Shown piece after piece: positions 19,026 to 26,983 of a stretch of DNA of 50,782 nt (position 1 is its first letter; the number at the start of each line of letters is the position of its first letter). The notes under the pieces were generated by a model. The model was not told where the DNA came from. It did not search any database and saw nothing but the letters and a program-made list of their open reading frames with translations. The stretch spans positions 1 through 50,782 of the forward strand of contig JAFTQM010000013.1 in assembly GCA_017462755.1 (NCBI GenBank), written 5' to 3'. This DNA comes from Lachnospiraceae bacterium (GTDB taxonomy: Bacteria > Bacillota > Clostridia > Lachnospirales > Lachnospiraceae). Made by a program: the position numbers and the translations under genes.

Positions 19026-19718
19026 ATGGCGAAGGTATTATCAAAAGCAGAATGGAAACGACGTAAAAAGCTTATAAAATATGCAAAGCTTGGCGTGATA
19101 CTGGCACTGGCGATTGTTATTGTGCTGGTGCTTCTGCTGGGGGTTTTGAAAATTGTTCGCAACATATTTTCAGGGGATTCCGGGTCGGAAACTTCTGCGG
19201 GCACGACGATGAAGCAGGAGCTGAATATTACAGAATATTTTCTGACACCGAATGATTATTCCAGACCACAGCTGGAGCTTACCGAGGTGAAGGGAATTGT
19301 GATTCACTATGTAAGCAATGCCGGTTCGACAGCGACAGGAAATCGAAACTATTTTGAGAGCCTGAAGGATGGAGAGAGCGGAGTGTCCGCGAGCAGCCAT
19401 TTTATTGTCGGGTTAGAGGGCGAGATTGTGCAGTGCATACCATTGAACGAAATTGCGTATGCATCCAAGGAACGCAATGTGGATACGATTTCGATTGAGT
19501 TTTGTCATCCGCAGATTGATGGTAAGCCGAATGCAGAAACGTACGATGCATTGGTGCGGCTGACGGCATATTTGTGTAAGGAGTACTCGTTAAAGACAGA
19601 AGCGGTATTACGTCATTATGACGTAACCGGTAAGAATTGTCCGAAATATTATGTAGAGGACGCAGCGGCTTGGACGCAGTTTTTGGCGGATGTAGCAGCT
19701 GCAATGGAAAAGAAATAA
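19026..19718 (+). CDS. Membrane-anchored N-acetylmuramoyl-L-alanine amidase (Amidase_2)
   Basis: Cell-wall hydrolase cutting the amide between MurNAc and the stem peptide (230 aa). A basic N-terminus is followed by one transmembrane segment (about 21-44) that would place the enzyme outside the membrane. The zinc site of Amidase_2 is seen as His94 (IVIHYV), His197 (LRHYDVTG) and Cys205 (KNCPKYY), with Glu158 in SIEFC nearby. It lies 16 nt behind guaB and ends at a very strong hairpin. Similar enzymes serve peptidoglycan turnover or spore germination; the context does not decide. Confidence 0.9.
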   Translation: MAKVLSKAEWKRRKKLIKYAKLGVILALAIVIVLVLLLGVLKIVRNIFSGDSGSETSAGTTMKQELNITEYFLTPNDYSRPQLELTEVKGIVIHYVSNAGSTATGNRNYFESLKDGESGVSASSHFIVGLEGEIVQCIPLNEIAYASKERNVDTISIEFCHPQIDGKPNAETYDALVRLTAYLCKEYSLKTEAVLRHYDVTGKNCPKYYVEDAAAWTQFLADVAAAMEKK

Positions 19719-19730
19719 CAGAATAGGATA

Positions 19731-19772
19731 TAACAAACAGCGGCTGCAATTTCTTGCAGCCGCTGTTTGTTA
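19731..19772. terminator. Bidirectional terminator, 19-bp perfect stem
   Basis: 19731-19749 and 19754-19772 are perfect complements around TTTC. It separates the convergent amidase and uxaC genes. The U-tract is short on both sides. Confidence 0.88.
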
Positions 19773-19801
19773 GGTAATTAGGAGTTATATTCAAAATGTT
19801 G

Positions 19802-21205
19802 TTAAAAGCCAAAATATCTCACGCAGTTGTTATAGGAAATATCCTGTACCATCTTTCCGAGGAAAGCCATATCGCAAGGATATTCGCCGTTTTCTACCCA
19901 GGTACCGATGAGGTCGCACAGGATGCGGCGGAAATACTCATGTCTGGTATAGGATAAGAAGCTGCGGGAGTCGGTCAGCATACCGACAAAGTTTGCCAAC
20001 AGACCAAGATTTGCGAGAGAGGTCATCTGCTCAATCATACCGGTCTTGTTGTCGTTGAACCACCATGCGGAGCCCTGCTGAATCTTGCCGATGGCAGAGG
20101 AATCCTGGAAGCAGCCAAGGATGGTACCGATAGCTGCGTTGTCTACCGGATTGAGCGAGTAAAGAATGGTCTTTGGCAGCTCATCGGTAGCGTTTAATAA
20201 ATCAAGGAAGCCTGCCAGCTCAGAGGCACAAGCTACCTGATTGATACAGTCATAACCGGTATCCGGTCCCAACTGATTGTAGCGTAATGTATTATTATCG
20301 CGGCGGGTACCATAATGTAACTGCATAATCCAGCCGAGACGATGATATTCCTTACCCATAAATACGAGGAAAGCGGTTTTGAACTTTAATTCCTCTTCTC
20401 TGGTTACTGCACTGCCGGAAAGACGCTTTGCAAAGATAGCCTCAATTTCCTCTGCAGTAGCAGGAGAGCAATATACCTCGTTGATGCCGTGGTCGGAAAC
20501 CTTGCAGCCCATGCTGTCAAAGAATGCCAGACGGCGAATCAGCGCCTCCTTCAAATCCTCAAAGGTCTTGATGGTTACATTGCTGGCAGCCTCAAGACGA
20601 GCTAAGTAATCCTTGTAATCCGGCTTTTCGAGATTCATTGCTTTGTCCGGACGCCATGCAGGAAGTACCGTTACATCAAAGGTATCGTCCTCTGCAATCT
20701 TCTTGTGCCATTCTAAGGAATCTACCGGGTCATCTGTGGTACAGATGGTGTCTACGTTGGAGCTCTTGATGATGCCGCGCACGGAAAGCTCCGGCGTAGC
20801 CAGCTTTTCATTGCAACGGTCAAAAATCTCACGAGCGTTGTCCTTGGTCAATGGCTCGGTAATGCCGAAGTAACGCTGCAGCTCTAAATGGCTCCAGTGA
20901 TAGAGCGGATTGCCGATGGCCTTTTGTAAGGTCTCTGCCCATTTTTCAAACTTCTCAAAGTCGGAAGTGTCTTTTCCTGTAATATACGATTCATCTACGC
21001 CATTGGAACGCATCTGACGCCACTTGTAATGGTCACCGCCCAGCCAAACCTGAGTAATGGTGGAAAACTGACGGTTCTCAGCGATTTCCTGTGGATTGAT
21101 GTGGCAGTGATAGTCGATAATCGGCATCTTAGCTGCGTAATCGTGGTAGAGTGTTTTTGCTGTTTCGGTGGAAAGTAAAAAATCCTTGTCCATAAATGGT
21201 TTCAT
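19802..21205 (-). CDS. uxaC: Uronate isomerase
   Basis: Interconverts glucuronate/fructuronate and galacturonate/tagaturonate, the first step of hexuronate catabolism (467 aa, cytosolic). The metal site DYHCHINP (His33, His35) and the family sequence VWLGGDHYKWRQMRSNGV are present, and the length is typical. An AAGGAGG site precedes the ATG at 21205. It follows the lacI-type gene by 36 nt and is likely co-transcribed with it. The next enzymes of the path (uxaB/uxuB, uxaA/uxuA) are not in the window, while kdgK and kduI stand divergently beyond the regulator. Confidence 0.97.
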   Translation of the reverse strand: MKPFMDKDFLLSTETAKTLYHDYAAKMPIIDYHCHINPQEIAENRQFSTITQVWLGGDHYKWRQMRSNGVDESYITGKDTSDFEKFEKWAETLQKAIGNPLYHWSHLELQRYFGITEPLTKDNAREIFDRCNEKLATPELSVRGIIKSSNVDTICTTDDPVDSLEWHKKIAEDDTFDVTVLPAWRPDKAMNLEKPDYKDYLARLEAASNVTIKTFEDLKEALIRRLAFFDSMGCKVSDHGINEVYCSPATAEEIEAIFAKRLSGSAVTREEELKFKTAFLVFMGKEYHRLGWIMQLHYGTRRDNNTLRYNQLGPDTGYDCINQVACASELAGFLDLLNATDELPKTILYSLNPVDNAAIGTILGCFQDSSAIGKIQQGSAWWFNDNKTGMIEQMTSLANLGLLANFVGMLTDSRSFLSYTRHEYFRRILCDLIGTWVENGEYPCDMAFLGKMVQDISYNNCVRYFGF

Positions 21206-21241
21206 AGGAAGCCTCCTTATTTATATTGATTTTTATATCAT

Positions 21242-22252
21242 TCATTTTTGTACATTCCGAGTCGTGCCGCGAATGACCAAATCATTGGATAAGGTGGTGC
21301 GTCCCGGAACCGCAGTACCGCCGAGTACCTGCATCAGATTTGATACGGTGGTAGTACAAAGGGTTTCAACATGATTGTCAATGGTGGTTAACTCCGGTTC
21401 ACAGCAGATGGAAAGCTCGGAATTGTTGTAGCCGATGATGCTGACCTCCTCAGGAATCTGTTTTCCGGTCTGGCGGCAATGCTTCATGGCTGCAACTGCA
21501 AGGCTGTCTTCGGCGCAAATCACGGCATCAAAGGTAAGCCCGGCAGCTACGGCAGCGGAAATCTGGGCAGTAGCCTCCTGAATCTGCTTCGGGCAGTGAA
21601 GAATCAGTCTGTCATCGGCAGGAAGGCCTGCATTGGCAATGGCTGCCTTGTATCCGGCCAATTTCTGCTGACCGCTGTACGAGCGGGAATTGTAAAGGTA
21701 CAAAATCTGCTTCCGGTTGTCGAAGCAAAGTCTGCCGGTTGCATCGTATACCGCCTGATAATCATCACAGAGGGTACAAAATACATTTGGAGCAGCGAGA
21801 TAACCGTTAATCAACATCACCGGAATGGTTTTGGCTGCATCTAAAATATAATGATTGTCCTTTTTGCTGGTCTCAAGGTATTGGGAGCCAACCATGATGA
21901 TGGCATCCACGCGCTTGGAAAGCAGCAGCTTCAGATATTTCTTTTTGTCCTGCAGCTCCTGCCCGGTACAGCACAGAAAGGAATCGTAACCGTTGCTGCG
22001 AAGACTGTGCTCCAGATAGTAAACTGCATTGGCAAGAAACGGGTCGGAGGAGTCCGAGCACATAATGCCGATGGTCTGCATGGTATTTAGTCCGAGTCCA
22101 CGGGCAAATACATTCGGCGTATAGCCGGATTCTTTCATTACGGTAAGTACTTTCTGACGTGTTTTCTCACTGACGTTGCTGCTGCCATTGATAACCCGGG
22201 AAACGGTGGCAATCGAAACACCGGCTTTTTGGGATACGTCATAGATGTTCAT
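21242..22252 (-). CDS. LacI/GalR-family regulator of the uronate module
   Basis: A 336-residue repressor. The LacI helix-turn-helix is IYDVSQKAGVSIATVSRVIN with hinge YTPNVFARGL, followed by a periplasmic-binding-like effector domain. AGGAGG lies upstream of the ATG. The gene is transcribed with uxaC and divergently from kdgK-kduI. The two LacI-type palindromes in the shared gap (22287-22300 and 22430-22444) differ at only three positions, so it probably binds both and responds to a uronate-derived ligand such as KDG (inference). It is comparable to KdgR of Gram-positive bacteria. Confidence 0.92.
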   Translation of the reverse strand: MNIYDVSQKAGVSIATVSRVINGSSNVSEKTRQKVLTVMKESGYTPNVFARGLGLNTMQTIGIMCSDSSDPFLANAVYYLEHSLRSNGYDSFLCCTGQELQDKKKYLKLLLSKRVDAIIMVGSQYLETSKKDNHYILDAAKTIPVMLINGYLAAPNVFCTLCDDYQAVYDATGRLCFDNRKQILYLYNSRSYSGQQKLAGYKAAIANAGLPADDRLILHCPKQIQEATAQISAAVAAGLTFDAVICAEDSLAVAAMKHCRQTGKQIPEEVSIIGYNNSELSICCEPELTTIDNHVETLCTTTVSNLMQVLGGTAVPGRTTLSNDLVIRGTTRNVQK

Positions 22253-22286
22253 AAGTCGTCGTCCTCCTGCTTCAATAAATGCAAAA

Positions 22287-22300
22287 TGTAAATGCTTACA
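22287..22300. promoter_or_regulatory. LacI-type operator, lacI-uxaC side
   Basis: TGTAAATGCTTACA lies downstream of the minus-strand promoter, between it and the regulator's ribosome site. It is close to a perfect palindrome and differs from the kdgK-side operator at three positions. Confidence 0.75.
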
Positions 22301-22333
22301 AGTTGCAATAAAAAAAATAAAGAAATCGAGATT

Positions 22334-22362
22334 ATTATACTATATCACAAAGCGGTTTTCAA
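22334..22362 (-). promoter_or_regulatory. Promoter of lacI-uxaC
   Basis: On the minus strand TTGAAA (22357-22362) and TATAAT (22334-22339) are spaced 17 nt apart. Confidence 0.8.
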
Positions 22363-22395
22363 GTCACAAAATATAGAATATTATCGCAAAACGCA

Positions 22396-22424
22396 TTGAC
22401 AAAAGAGAAAAGAAATACTACAAT
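22396..22424 (+). promoter_or_regulatory. Promoter of kdgK-kduI
   Basis: TTGACA (22396-22401), a 17-nt spacer and TACAAT (22419-22424). The operator at 22430-22444 covers the start point. The leader of about 115 nt contains a weak hairpin, ACAGGCAA (22449-22456) with TTGCCCTGT (22481-22489). Confidence 0.85.
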
Positions 22425-22429
22425 AGAAA

Positions 22430-22444
22430 ATGAAAGCGCTTACA
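22430..22444. promoter_or_regulatory. LacI-type operator / cre-like site, kdgK side
   Basis: ATGAAAGCGCTTACA fits the published cre consensus WTGNAANCGNWNNCW at every position and also resembles the other operator in this gap. It could be read by the local LacI-type regulator, by CcpA, or by both. Confidence 0.78.
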
Positions 22445-22546
22445 GAAAACAGGCAAGCGTTGCAACTGGTACTTGTCTTTTTGCCCTGTAATGTGCTACG
22501 ATAGAGTTGTTAAGGACTCTTTATTTATGAAAAGGAGAATGAGAGT

Positions 22547-23578
22547 ATGGCAAAGGTAGTTACGATGGGTGAAATCATGTTGAGATTATCCACCCCGGGC
22601 AATGAGAAGTTTATTCAGGCAGATGAGTTTGATGTATGTTATGGCGGCGGTGAGGCAAATGTAGCAGTGTCTCTGGCAAACTATGGTCATGACGCGGAAT
22701 TCGTTACGAAGGTTCCGAAGAATCCAATTGGCGAGTGTGCAGTAGCAGCACTCCGCAAGATGAATGTAGGCACAAAGAATATTGCAGTAGGTGGCGAGAG
22801 ACTGGGTATCTATTTCTTAGAGACCGGTTCGGCTATGAGAGCTTCCAATGTAGTATATGACCGTGCACATTCCTCGATTTCCACTGCAACCGCAGAGGAT
22901 TTTGATTTTGATGCAATTTTTGCAGGTGTGGACTGGTTCCATTTTACCGGTATTACTCCGGCAGTTTCCGACGCAGCAGCAGAGCTTACTGAGGTAGCAT
23001 TAAAGGCAGCAAAGAAGGCTGGCGTAAAGGTTTCCTGTGACCTCAACTTCCGTAAGAAGCTGTGGAGCTCCGAGAAGGCACAGAAGGTAATGTCCAACCT
23101 GATGCAGTATGTAGATGTATGTATCGGTAACGAAGAGGATGCAGAGAAGGTACTTGGCTTTAAGCCGGGCAATACCGATGTTACCAGCGGTGACTTAGAG
23201 TTAGCGGGATATCAGGACATCTTCAAGCAGATGATTGAAAAGTTCAATTTTGAATATGTAGTCAGCTCCCTGCGTGTAAGCCATTCGGCTTCCGACAACG
23301 GCTGGTCCGCATGTATCTATTCCCGTGATACCAAGGAATTCTATCATTCCAGAGAGTATCGCATCAGCCCGATTGTAGACCGTGTAGGTGGCGGCGATTC
23401 CTTCGCAGCAGGCGTTATCTGCGGTTTCCTTGATGGCAAGGATTTCAAGGCAGCGTTAGAGTATGGTGTAGCAGCTTCCGCATTAAAGCACACCATTCCT
23501 GGAGACTTTAACCTCGTATCCAGAGCAGATGTAGACAATCTGGTAGGCGGCGACGGCTCCGGACGTGTTCAGAGATAA
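22547..23578 (+). CDS. kdgK: 2-keto-3-deoxygluconate kinase
   Basis: PfkB-family kinase phosphorylating KDG to KDPG at the meeting point of the glucuronate, galacturonate and pectin routes (343 aa, cytosolic). It begins VVTMGEIMLRLSTPGNEKF, shows CYGGGEANVAVSLANYG near residue 30-45, and ends its fold with VGGGDSFAAGVICGF, in which Asp284 is the catalytic base. AAGGAG precedes the ATG. It heads an operon with kduI under LacI-type control. KDPG aldolase is not nearby. The context with uxaC and kduI makes the KDG assignment stronger than the sequence alone. Confidence 0.92.
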   Translation: MAKVVTMGEIMLRLSTPGNEKFIQADEFDVCYGGGEANVAVSLANYGHDAEFVTKVPKNPIGECAVAALRKMNVGTKNIAVGGERLGIYFLETGSAMRASNVVYDRAHSSISTATAEDFDFDAIFAGVDWFHFTGITPAVSDAAAELTEVALKAAKKAGVKVSCDLNFRKKLWSSEKAQKVMSNLMQYVDVCIGNEEDAEKVLGFKPGNTDVTSGDLELAGYQDIFKQMIEKFNFEYVVSSLRVSHSASDNGWSACIYSRDTKEFYHSREYRISPIVDRVGGGDSFAAGVICGFLDGKDFKAALEYGVAASALKHTIPGDFNLVSRADVDNLVGGDGSGRVQR

Positions 23579-23626
23579 TTGTGAAAAACGGTGTTTTTCA
23601 CAAAACCAGTTTGCGCATGCGCAAAC
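23579..23626 (+). repeat. Two tandem hairpins between kdgK and kduI
   Basis: The first is TTGTGAAAAAC with GTTTTTCACAA (23579-23603, 3-nt loop). The second is the perfect 18-bp palindrome GTTTGCGCATGCGCAAAC (23609-23626). Neither is followed by a U-tract, so they are more likely processing, stabilising or partial-termination elements than a full terminator. Confidence 0.8.
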
Positions 23627-23654
23627 ATGGTCAGTAAGCAAAATGGAGGTAACT

Positions 23655-24518
23655 ATGGAATTAAGAACTGCTGCATCCCCAAAGGATGTGAAGTATTATA
23701 CTACGGAGAGACTTCGCGAGGAGTTTTTGATTGATGATTTGTTTCAGCCGGATGAGATTAAGCTGGTATACAGCCACATTGACCGTATTATTACCGGTTC
23801 TGCAGTGCCGGTAAAGGGTGCGTTGGTACTGACCGCCGGTGACGAGCTTCGTGCAGAGTATTTCCTGCAGAGAAGAGAGATGGGCGTTATCAATATCGGT
23901 GCAAAGGGTGTTATCGTAATTGACGGAAAGCGTTATGAGGTAGACTACAAGGAAGGTATGTACATCGGTATGGGCGCAAAGGATATTTCCTTTGAGAGCG
24001 TATCCGCAGAGAATCCTGCAAAGTTCTACATCAACAGTGCTCCGGCACACAAGAGCTATCCGACCGTACTGATTCGTCCGGAAGGCACACCGGAGGACGG
24101 CGTGGTTATCGTAAAGCAGGAGAACAAGGTAGAGTTAGGTTCCTTGGAGGAGTCCAACCATCGCGTTATCTGCAAGTACATTCTGCCGGGTCAGGTAGAG
24201 AGCTGCCAGTTAGTAATGGGTATGACCCAGTTAAAGCCGGGTTCTGTATGGAACACAATGCCATGTCATACGCATGACCGTCGTATGGAGGTTTATCTGT
24301 ACTTTGATATGCCGGAGAATGCACTCGTATTCCATTACATGGGCGAGCCGAACGAAACCCGTCATATCATCATGCGCAACGAGCAGGCAGTTATTTCGCC
24401 AAGCTGGTCGATTCATTCCGGTTCCGGTACACAGGCATACACCTTTATCTGGGGTATGGTTGGCGAGAATCAGGCATTCGATGATATGGATGGCTGCGCA
24501 ATGAGCGATTTAATGTAA
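23655..24518 (+). CDS. kduI: 5-keto-4-deoxyuronate isomerase
   Basis: Isomerises 5-keto-4-deoxyuronate, the product of unsaturated pectin fragments, to 3-deoxy-2,5-hexodiulosonate (287 aa, cupin fold, cytosolic). Family marks are LREEFLIDDLFQPDEI near the N-terminus, the metal-binding MPCHTHDRRMEVYLYF and SPSWSIHSGSGT. The start at 23655 follows ATGGAGG; the longer frame from 23565 overlaps kdgK and has no site. It lies 76 nt after kdgK with two hairpins in between. kduD, the next step, is missing from the window, so KduD or a substitute must be elsewhere. Confidence 0.95.
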   Translation: MELRTAASPKDVKYYTTERLREEFLIDDLFQPDEIKLVYSHIDRIITGSAVPVKGALVLTAGDELRAEYFLQRREMGVINIGAKGVIVIDGKRYEVDYKEGMYIGMGAKDISFESVSAENPAKFYINSAPAHKSYPTVLIRPEGTPEDGVVIVKQENKVELGSLEESNHRVICKYILPGQVESCQLVMGMTQLKPGSVWNTMPCHTHDRRMEVYLYFDMPENALVFHYMGEPNETRHIIMRNEQAVISPSWSIHSGSGTQAYTFIWGMVGENQAFDDMDGCAMSDLM

Positions 24519-24538
24519 TATAAACAGGCTTGATACAT

Positions 24539-24581
24539 TACACCAACGGTTTGCTGTAAAAGTAAATCGTTGGTGTATTTT
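24539..24581 (+). terminator. Terminator of kdgK-kduI
   Basis: TACACCAACG (24539-24548) pairs with CGTTGGTGTA (24568-24577), followed by TTTT. Confidence 0.88.
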
Positions 24582-24714
24582 GCTTTATCAGATATTTTTT
24601 ATTTGTTTTAGAAAGATTTCATTTCCTTTCCAGTTATTTCTCTTTTCAAATGGTAAAAAGTGTGGTACACTTAATGTAGTATTCGAAACTATATCAAGTG
24701 GATTGGAGAAATAT

Positions 24715-25548
24715 ATGTCGTATAAAATCGTAGGTGACAGTTGCACCGATTTGACTGTGGAATTAAAGAAGGAAGGATATATTGAGCTGGTACCGTTATC
24801 CATGCAGGTAGGAAAGGAGACGGTATTGGATGATGCCGGCTTTGACCAAAAGAACTTTTTGAAGATGATGGCAGAATGCAGTGATTGTCCAAAGTCGTCT
24901 TGTCCTTCTCCGGAAGCATATATGAAGGCATTTGAAGGAGCGGATGAGGTGTTTGTGGTAACTCTTTCTGCAAAACTGAGCGGTTCTTACAATAGTGCGG
25001 AGGTGGCAAAGCAGCTTTATCTGGAGCAGTTTCCGAACAAAAAAATCGAAATCATTGATTCTAAATCCGCCTCCATCGGACAGACGCTGATTGCGATGAA
25101 GATTCGTGAGGAAAAGGAAGGCGGTGCGATATTCGAAAAGGCTGCGGAGCGGGTACGCAATTTCAGAGACAATATGAAAACCAAATTTGTCTTAGAGAAC
25201 TTGGACAATTTGAGAAAGAACGGAAGACTCAGCAATATTAAGGCAATGTTTTGCAATGTATTGAATGTAAAACCTGTTATGTGTGCGCAGGATGGTCTGA
25301 TCGAGAAGCTGGATCAGGCGAGAGGAATGGTAAAGGCATTGCAGAAAATGGCAAAATATATCGAAGAGGATGTGAAGGATGCATCAAAGCGGATTCTGGC
25401 AATTTCACATTGCAACAATCCGGAACGTGCAGTGTTTGTACGCGACGAGATTATGAAGCGGGTTCCGTTTAAGAGTGCCATTATTGCAGATACGGCAGGC
25501 ATCAGCAGTCTGTATGCAAATGACGGAGGAATTATTGTGGCTTACTAG
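24715..25548 (+). CDS. DegV-family (FakB-like) fatty-acid-binding protein 1
   Basis: A 277-residue DegV protein. Such proteins bind a fatty acid and, as FakB, present it to the kinase FakA for phospholipid synthesis. The N-terminus SYKIVGDSCTDLTVELKKEG, the loop VVTLSAKLSGSYNSAE and the C-terminal ISSLYANDGGIIVAY are typical. The ATG at 24715 is preceded by TTGGAG. The 110 nt to the next gene hold an A/T-rich hairpin and the second gene's promoter, so the two are separate units. Ligand preference cannot be predicted. A TACACT box at 24666-24671 may be its promoter. Confidence 0.9.
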   Translation: MSYKIVGDSCTDLTVELKKEGYIELVPLSMQVGKETVLDDAGFDQKNFLKMMAECSDCPKSSCPSPEAYMKAFEGADEVFVVTLSAKLSGSYNSAEVAKQLYLEQFPNKKIEIIDSKSASIGQTLIAMKIREEKEGGAIFEKAAERVRNFRDNMKTKFVLENLDNLRKNGRLSNIKAMFCNVLNVKPVMCAQDGLIEKLDQARGMVKALQKMAKYIEEDVKDASKRILAISHCNNPERAVFVRDEIMKRVPFKSAIIADTAGISSLYANDGGIIVAY

Positions 25549-25595
25549 TCTTTGAAGGGATTTATTTTACACAAGTAAATAAATCAACTCTATAA

Positions 25596-25624
25596 TTGAC
25601 GTTTTTCTCTTCCTGGTGTACAAT
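25596..25624 (+). promoter_or_regulatory. Promoter of the second DegV gene
   Basis: TTGACG (25596-25601), a 17-nt spacer and TACAAT (25619-25624). The A/T-rich hairpin ATTTATTTTAC...GTAAATAAAT just upstream may end the previous gene. Confidence 0.8.
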
Positions 25625-25657
25625 AAAAGAGGAAGGTTAACGTAAGGAGGTTTTTTC

Positions 25658-26530
25658 GTGAGAGACTTTGTTATTACAGCAGATTCGAATTGTGATTTGC
25701 TTCCGGAGTATATAAAAGAAAATAAGATAGGGATTATTCCGCATTATTATGATATGGACGGAGTTACCTACGGAGATGAGGTAAATCTAACTTCAAAGGA
25801 GTTTTATGATATGATGCGTGCCGGAAAGATGCCGACGACAATGGCAAGTAATCCGGCGGTTATTCGTGATACCTTTCAGAAGTATGCCGACCAGGGCTTG
25901 GATGTGCTTCATTTCAGCTTTTCGTCTGCGCTCAGTGGCGGTCATAGTAATGTCGTATGTGGTGCGGAGGAGATTTGTGAGGAAAATCCGGGTATGACGA
26001 TTCGTGTCGTAGATACTCTGAATGTGTCATTAGGGGAAGGCATGGTAATCATGAAGGCAGTCCGTATGAAACAGGAGGGCAAAAGCCTGCAGGAGATTGC
26101 TGATTGGGTAGAAGAGAATAAGCAGCATTTCTGCGTATACTTCGTGGTGGATGATTTATTTCATCTGCACAGAGGCGGACGTGTATCAAAGACGACCGCG
26201 ATTGTGGGCAGTATGATTAATGTAAAGCCGATTTTGATTGTCAATAATGAGGGACAGTTGATTAACAGCGGTACGGTAAGAGGTAGAAAGAAAGCGTTGT
26301 CTACGATTGTAAATCGTGCGTTGGAGAATATGCCGGAGGAGTATCGGACACCGGATTATGATCTTTGTGTGGTGCATGGAGATGCAGCAGAGGACGCACA
26401 GGTGGTAGCAGATATGCTGGCTGAAGCAACGGGGATGAAGGTGATTATCAATGTTGTAAATCCAAGTATTGGTGCGCATTCCGGTCCGGGAGCATTGGGT
26501 ATTCTTTGCATGGGAAAGGCTAGATGCTAA
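25658..26530 (+). CDS. DegV-family (FakB-like) fatty-acid-binding protein 2
   Basis: A 290-residue DegV protein starting with GTG at 25658 after AAGGAGG. It opens with RDFVITADSNCDLLPEYIKE, has the binding loop HFSFSSALSGGHSNVV and ends with GAHSGPGALGILCMGK. It is clearly diverged from the neighbouring DegV protein, so the pair is an old duplication or two different ligand types. Its own promoter suggests separate regulation. A link with the fabH gene 450 nt downstream is suggestive of membrane-lipid supply but is inference. Confidence 0.92.
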   Translation: MRDFVITADSNCDLLPEYIKENKIGIIPHYYDMDGVTYGDEVNLTSKEFYDMMRAGKMPTTMASNPAVIRDTFQKYADQGLDVLHFSFSSALSGGHSNVVCGAEEICEENPGMTIRVVDTLNVSLGEGMVIMKAVRMKQEGKSLQEIADWVEENKQHFCVYFVVDDLFHLHRGGRVSKTTAIVGSMINVKPILIVNNEGQLINSGTVRGRKKALSTIVNRALENMPEEYRTPDYDLCVVHGDAAEDAQVVADMLAEATGMKVIINVVNPSIGAHSGPGALGILCMGKARC

Positions 26531-26569
26531 GATATAAAATATAAATTTTGCAAATTATTCAATTTGTTC

Positions 26570-26598
26570 TTGACAATTTCGAAAAAATGGTGCATAAT
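26570..26598 (+). promoter_or_regulatory. Promoter of the tRNA-Pro/tRNA-Thr unit
   Basis: TTGACA (26570-26575), a 17-nt spacer and CATAAT (26593-26598). A leader hairpin, TAGCAGCCAAC with GTTGGTTGCTA (26603-26629), follows before the tRNA. Confidence 0.8.
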
Positions 26599-26634
26599 AT
26601 TCTAGCAGCCAACGAAATGTTGGTTGCTACATAT

Positions 26635-26708
26635 CGAGGCGTGGCTCAGTTTGGTAGAGCGCTGCGTTCGGGACGCAGAGGCCGCGTGTTCGAATCACGT
26701 CGCCTCGA
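26635..26708 (+). tRNA. tRNA-Pro (CGG)
   Basis: A 74-nt cloverleaf. The acceptor CGAGGCG pairs with CGCCTCG, the anticodon stem CTGCG/CGCAG holds the loop TTCGGGA, so the anticodon is CGG (codon CCG). The T-loop GTTCGAATC is present and CCA is not encoded. Confidence 0.97.
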
Positions 26709-26731
26709 TTTTTTTTCTGTTTTCAGAAAGT

Positions 26732-26804
26732 GCTGGAATAGCTCAGTCGGTAGAGCACTTCACTCGTAATGAAGGGGTCGTCGGTTCAAGTCCGATTTCC
26801 AGCT
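26732..26804 (+). tRNA. tRNA-Thr (CGT)
   Basis: A 73-nt cloverleaf. The acceptor GCTGGAA pairs with TTCCAGC, the anticodon stem CTTCA/TGAAG holds loop CTCGTAA, so the anticodon is CGT (codon ACG). CCA is not encoded. It is transcribed with tRNA-Pro. Confidence 0.97.
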
Positions 26805-26807
26805 TTG

Positions 26808-26834
26808 AAGCACTCCTATAGCGAGTGCTTTTTT
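26808..26834 (+). terminator. Terminator of the tRNA-Pro/Thr unit
   Basis: AAGCACTC (26808-26815) pairs with GAGTGCTT (26823-26830), followed by six T residues. Confidence 0.92.
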
Positions 26835-26983
26835 GTGTTATATGGGTAAAACAGTGAAATAAGCCAAAAGCTTTGAAAAAATAAAAAAACTGCAGAAAAA
26901 CTGAAAGAATGTGTTTTTGGGCGGGTATAACTTAATGTTGAGCAAAGGCTTCAAAGAATTATGAACATAGAGGAATGAGACAC

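Noticed and set aside
22430-22444. Pure CcpA cre site with no local regulator
   Set aside because: The near twin at 22287-22300 and the adjacent LacI gene make a local operator at least as likely, so both options are kept.
26598-26634. T-box leader
   Set aside because: The hairpin before tRNA-Pro lacks the T-box sequence and precedes a tRNA, not an aminoacyl-tRNA synthetase gene.
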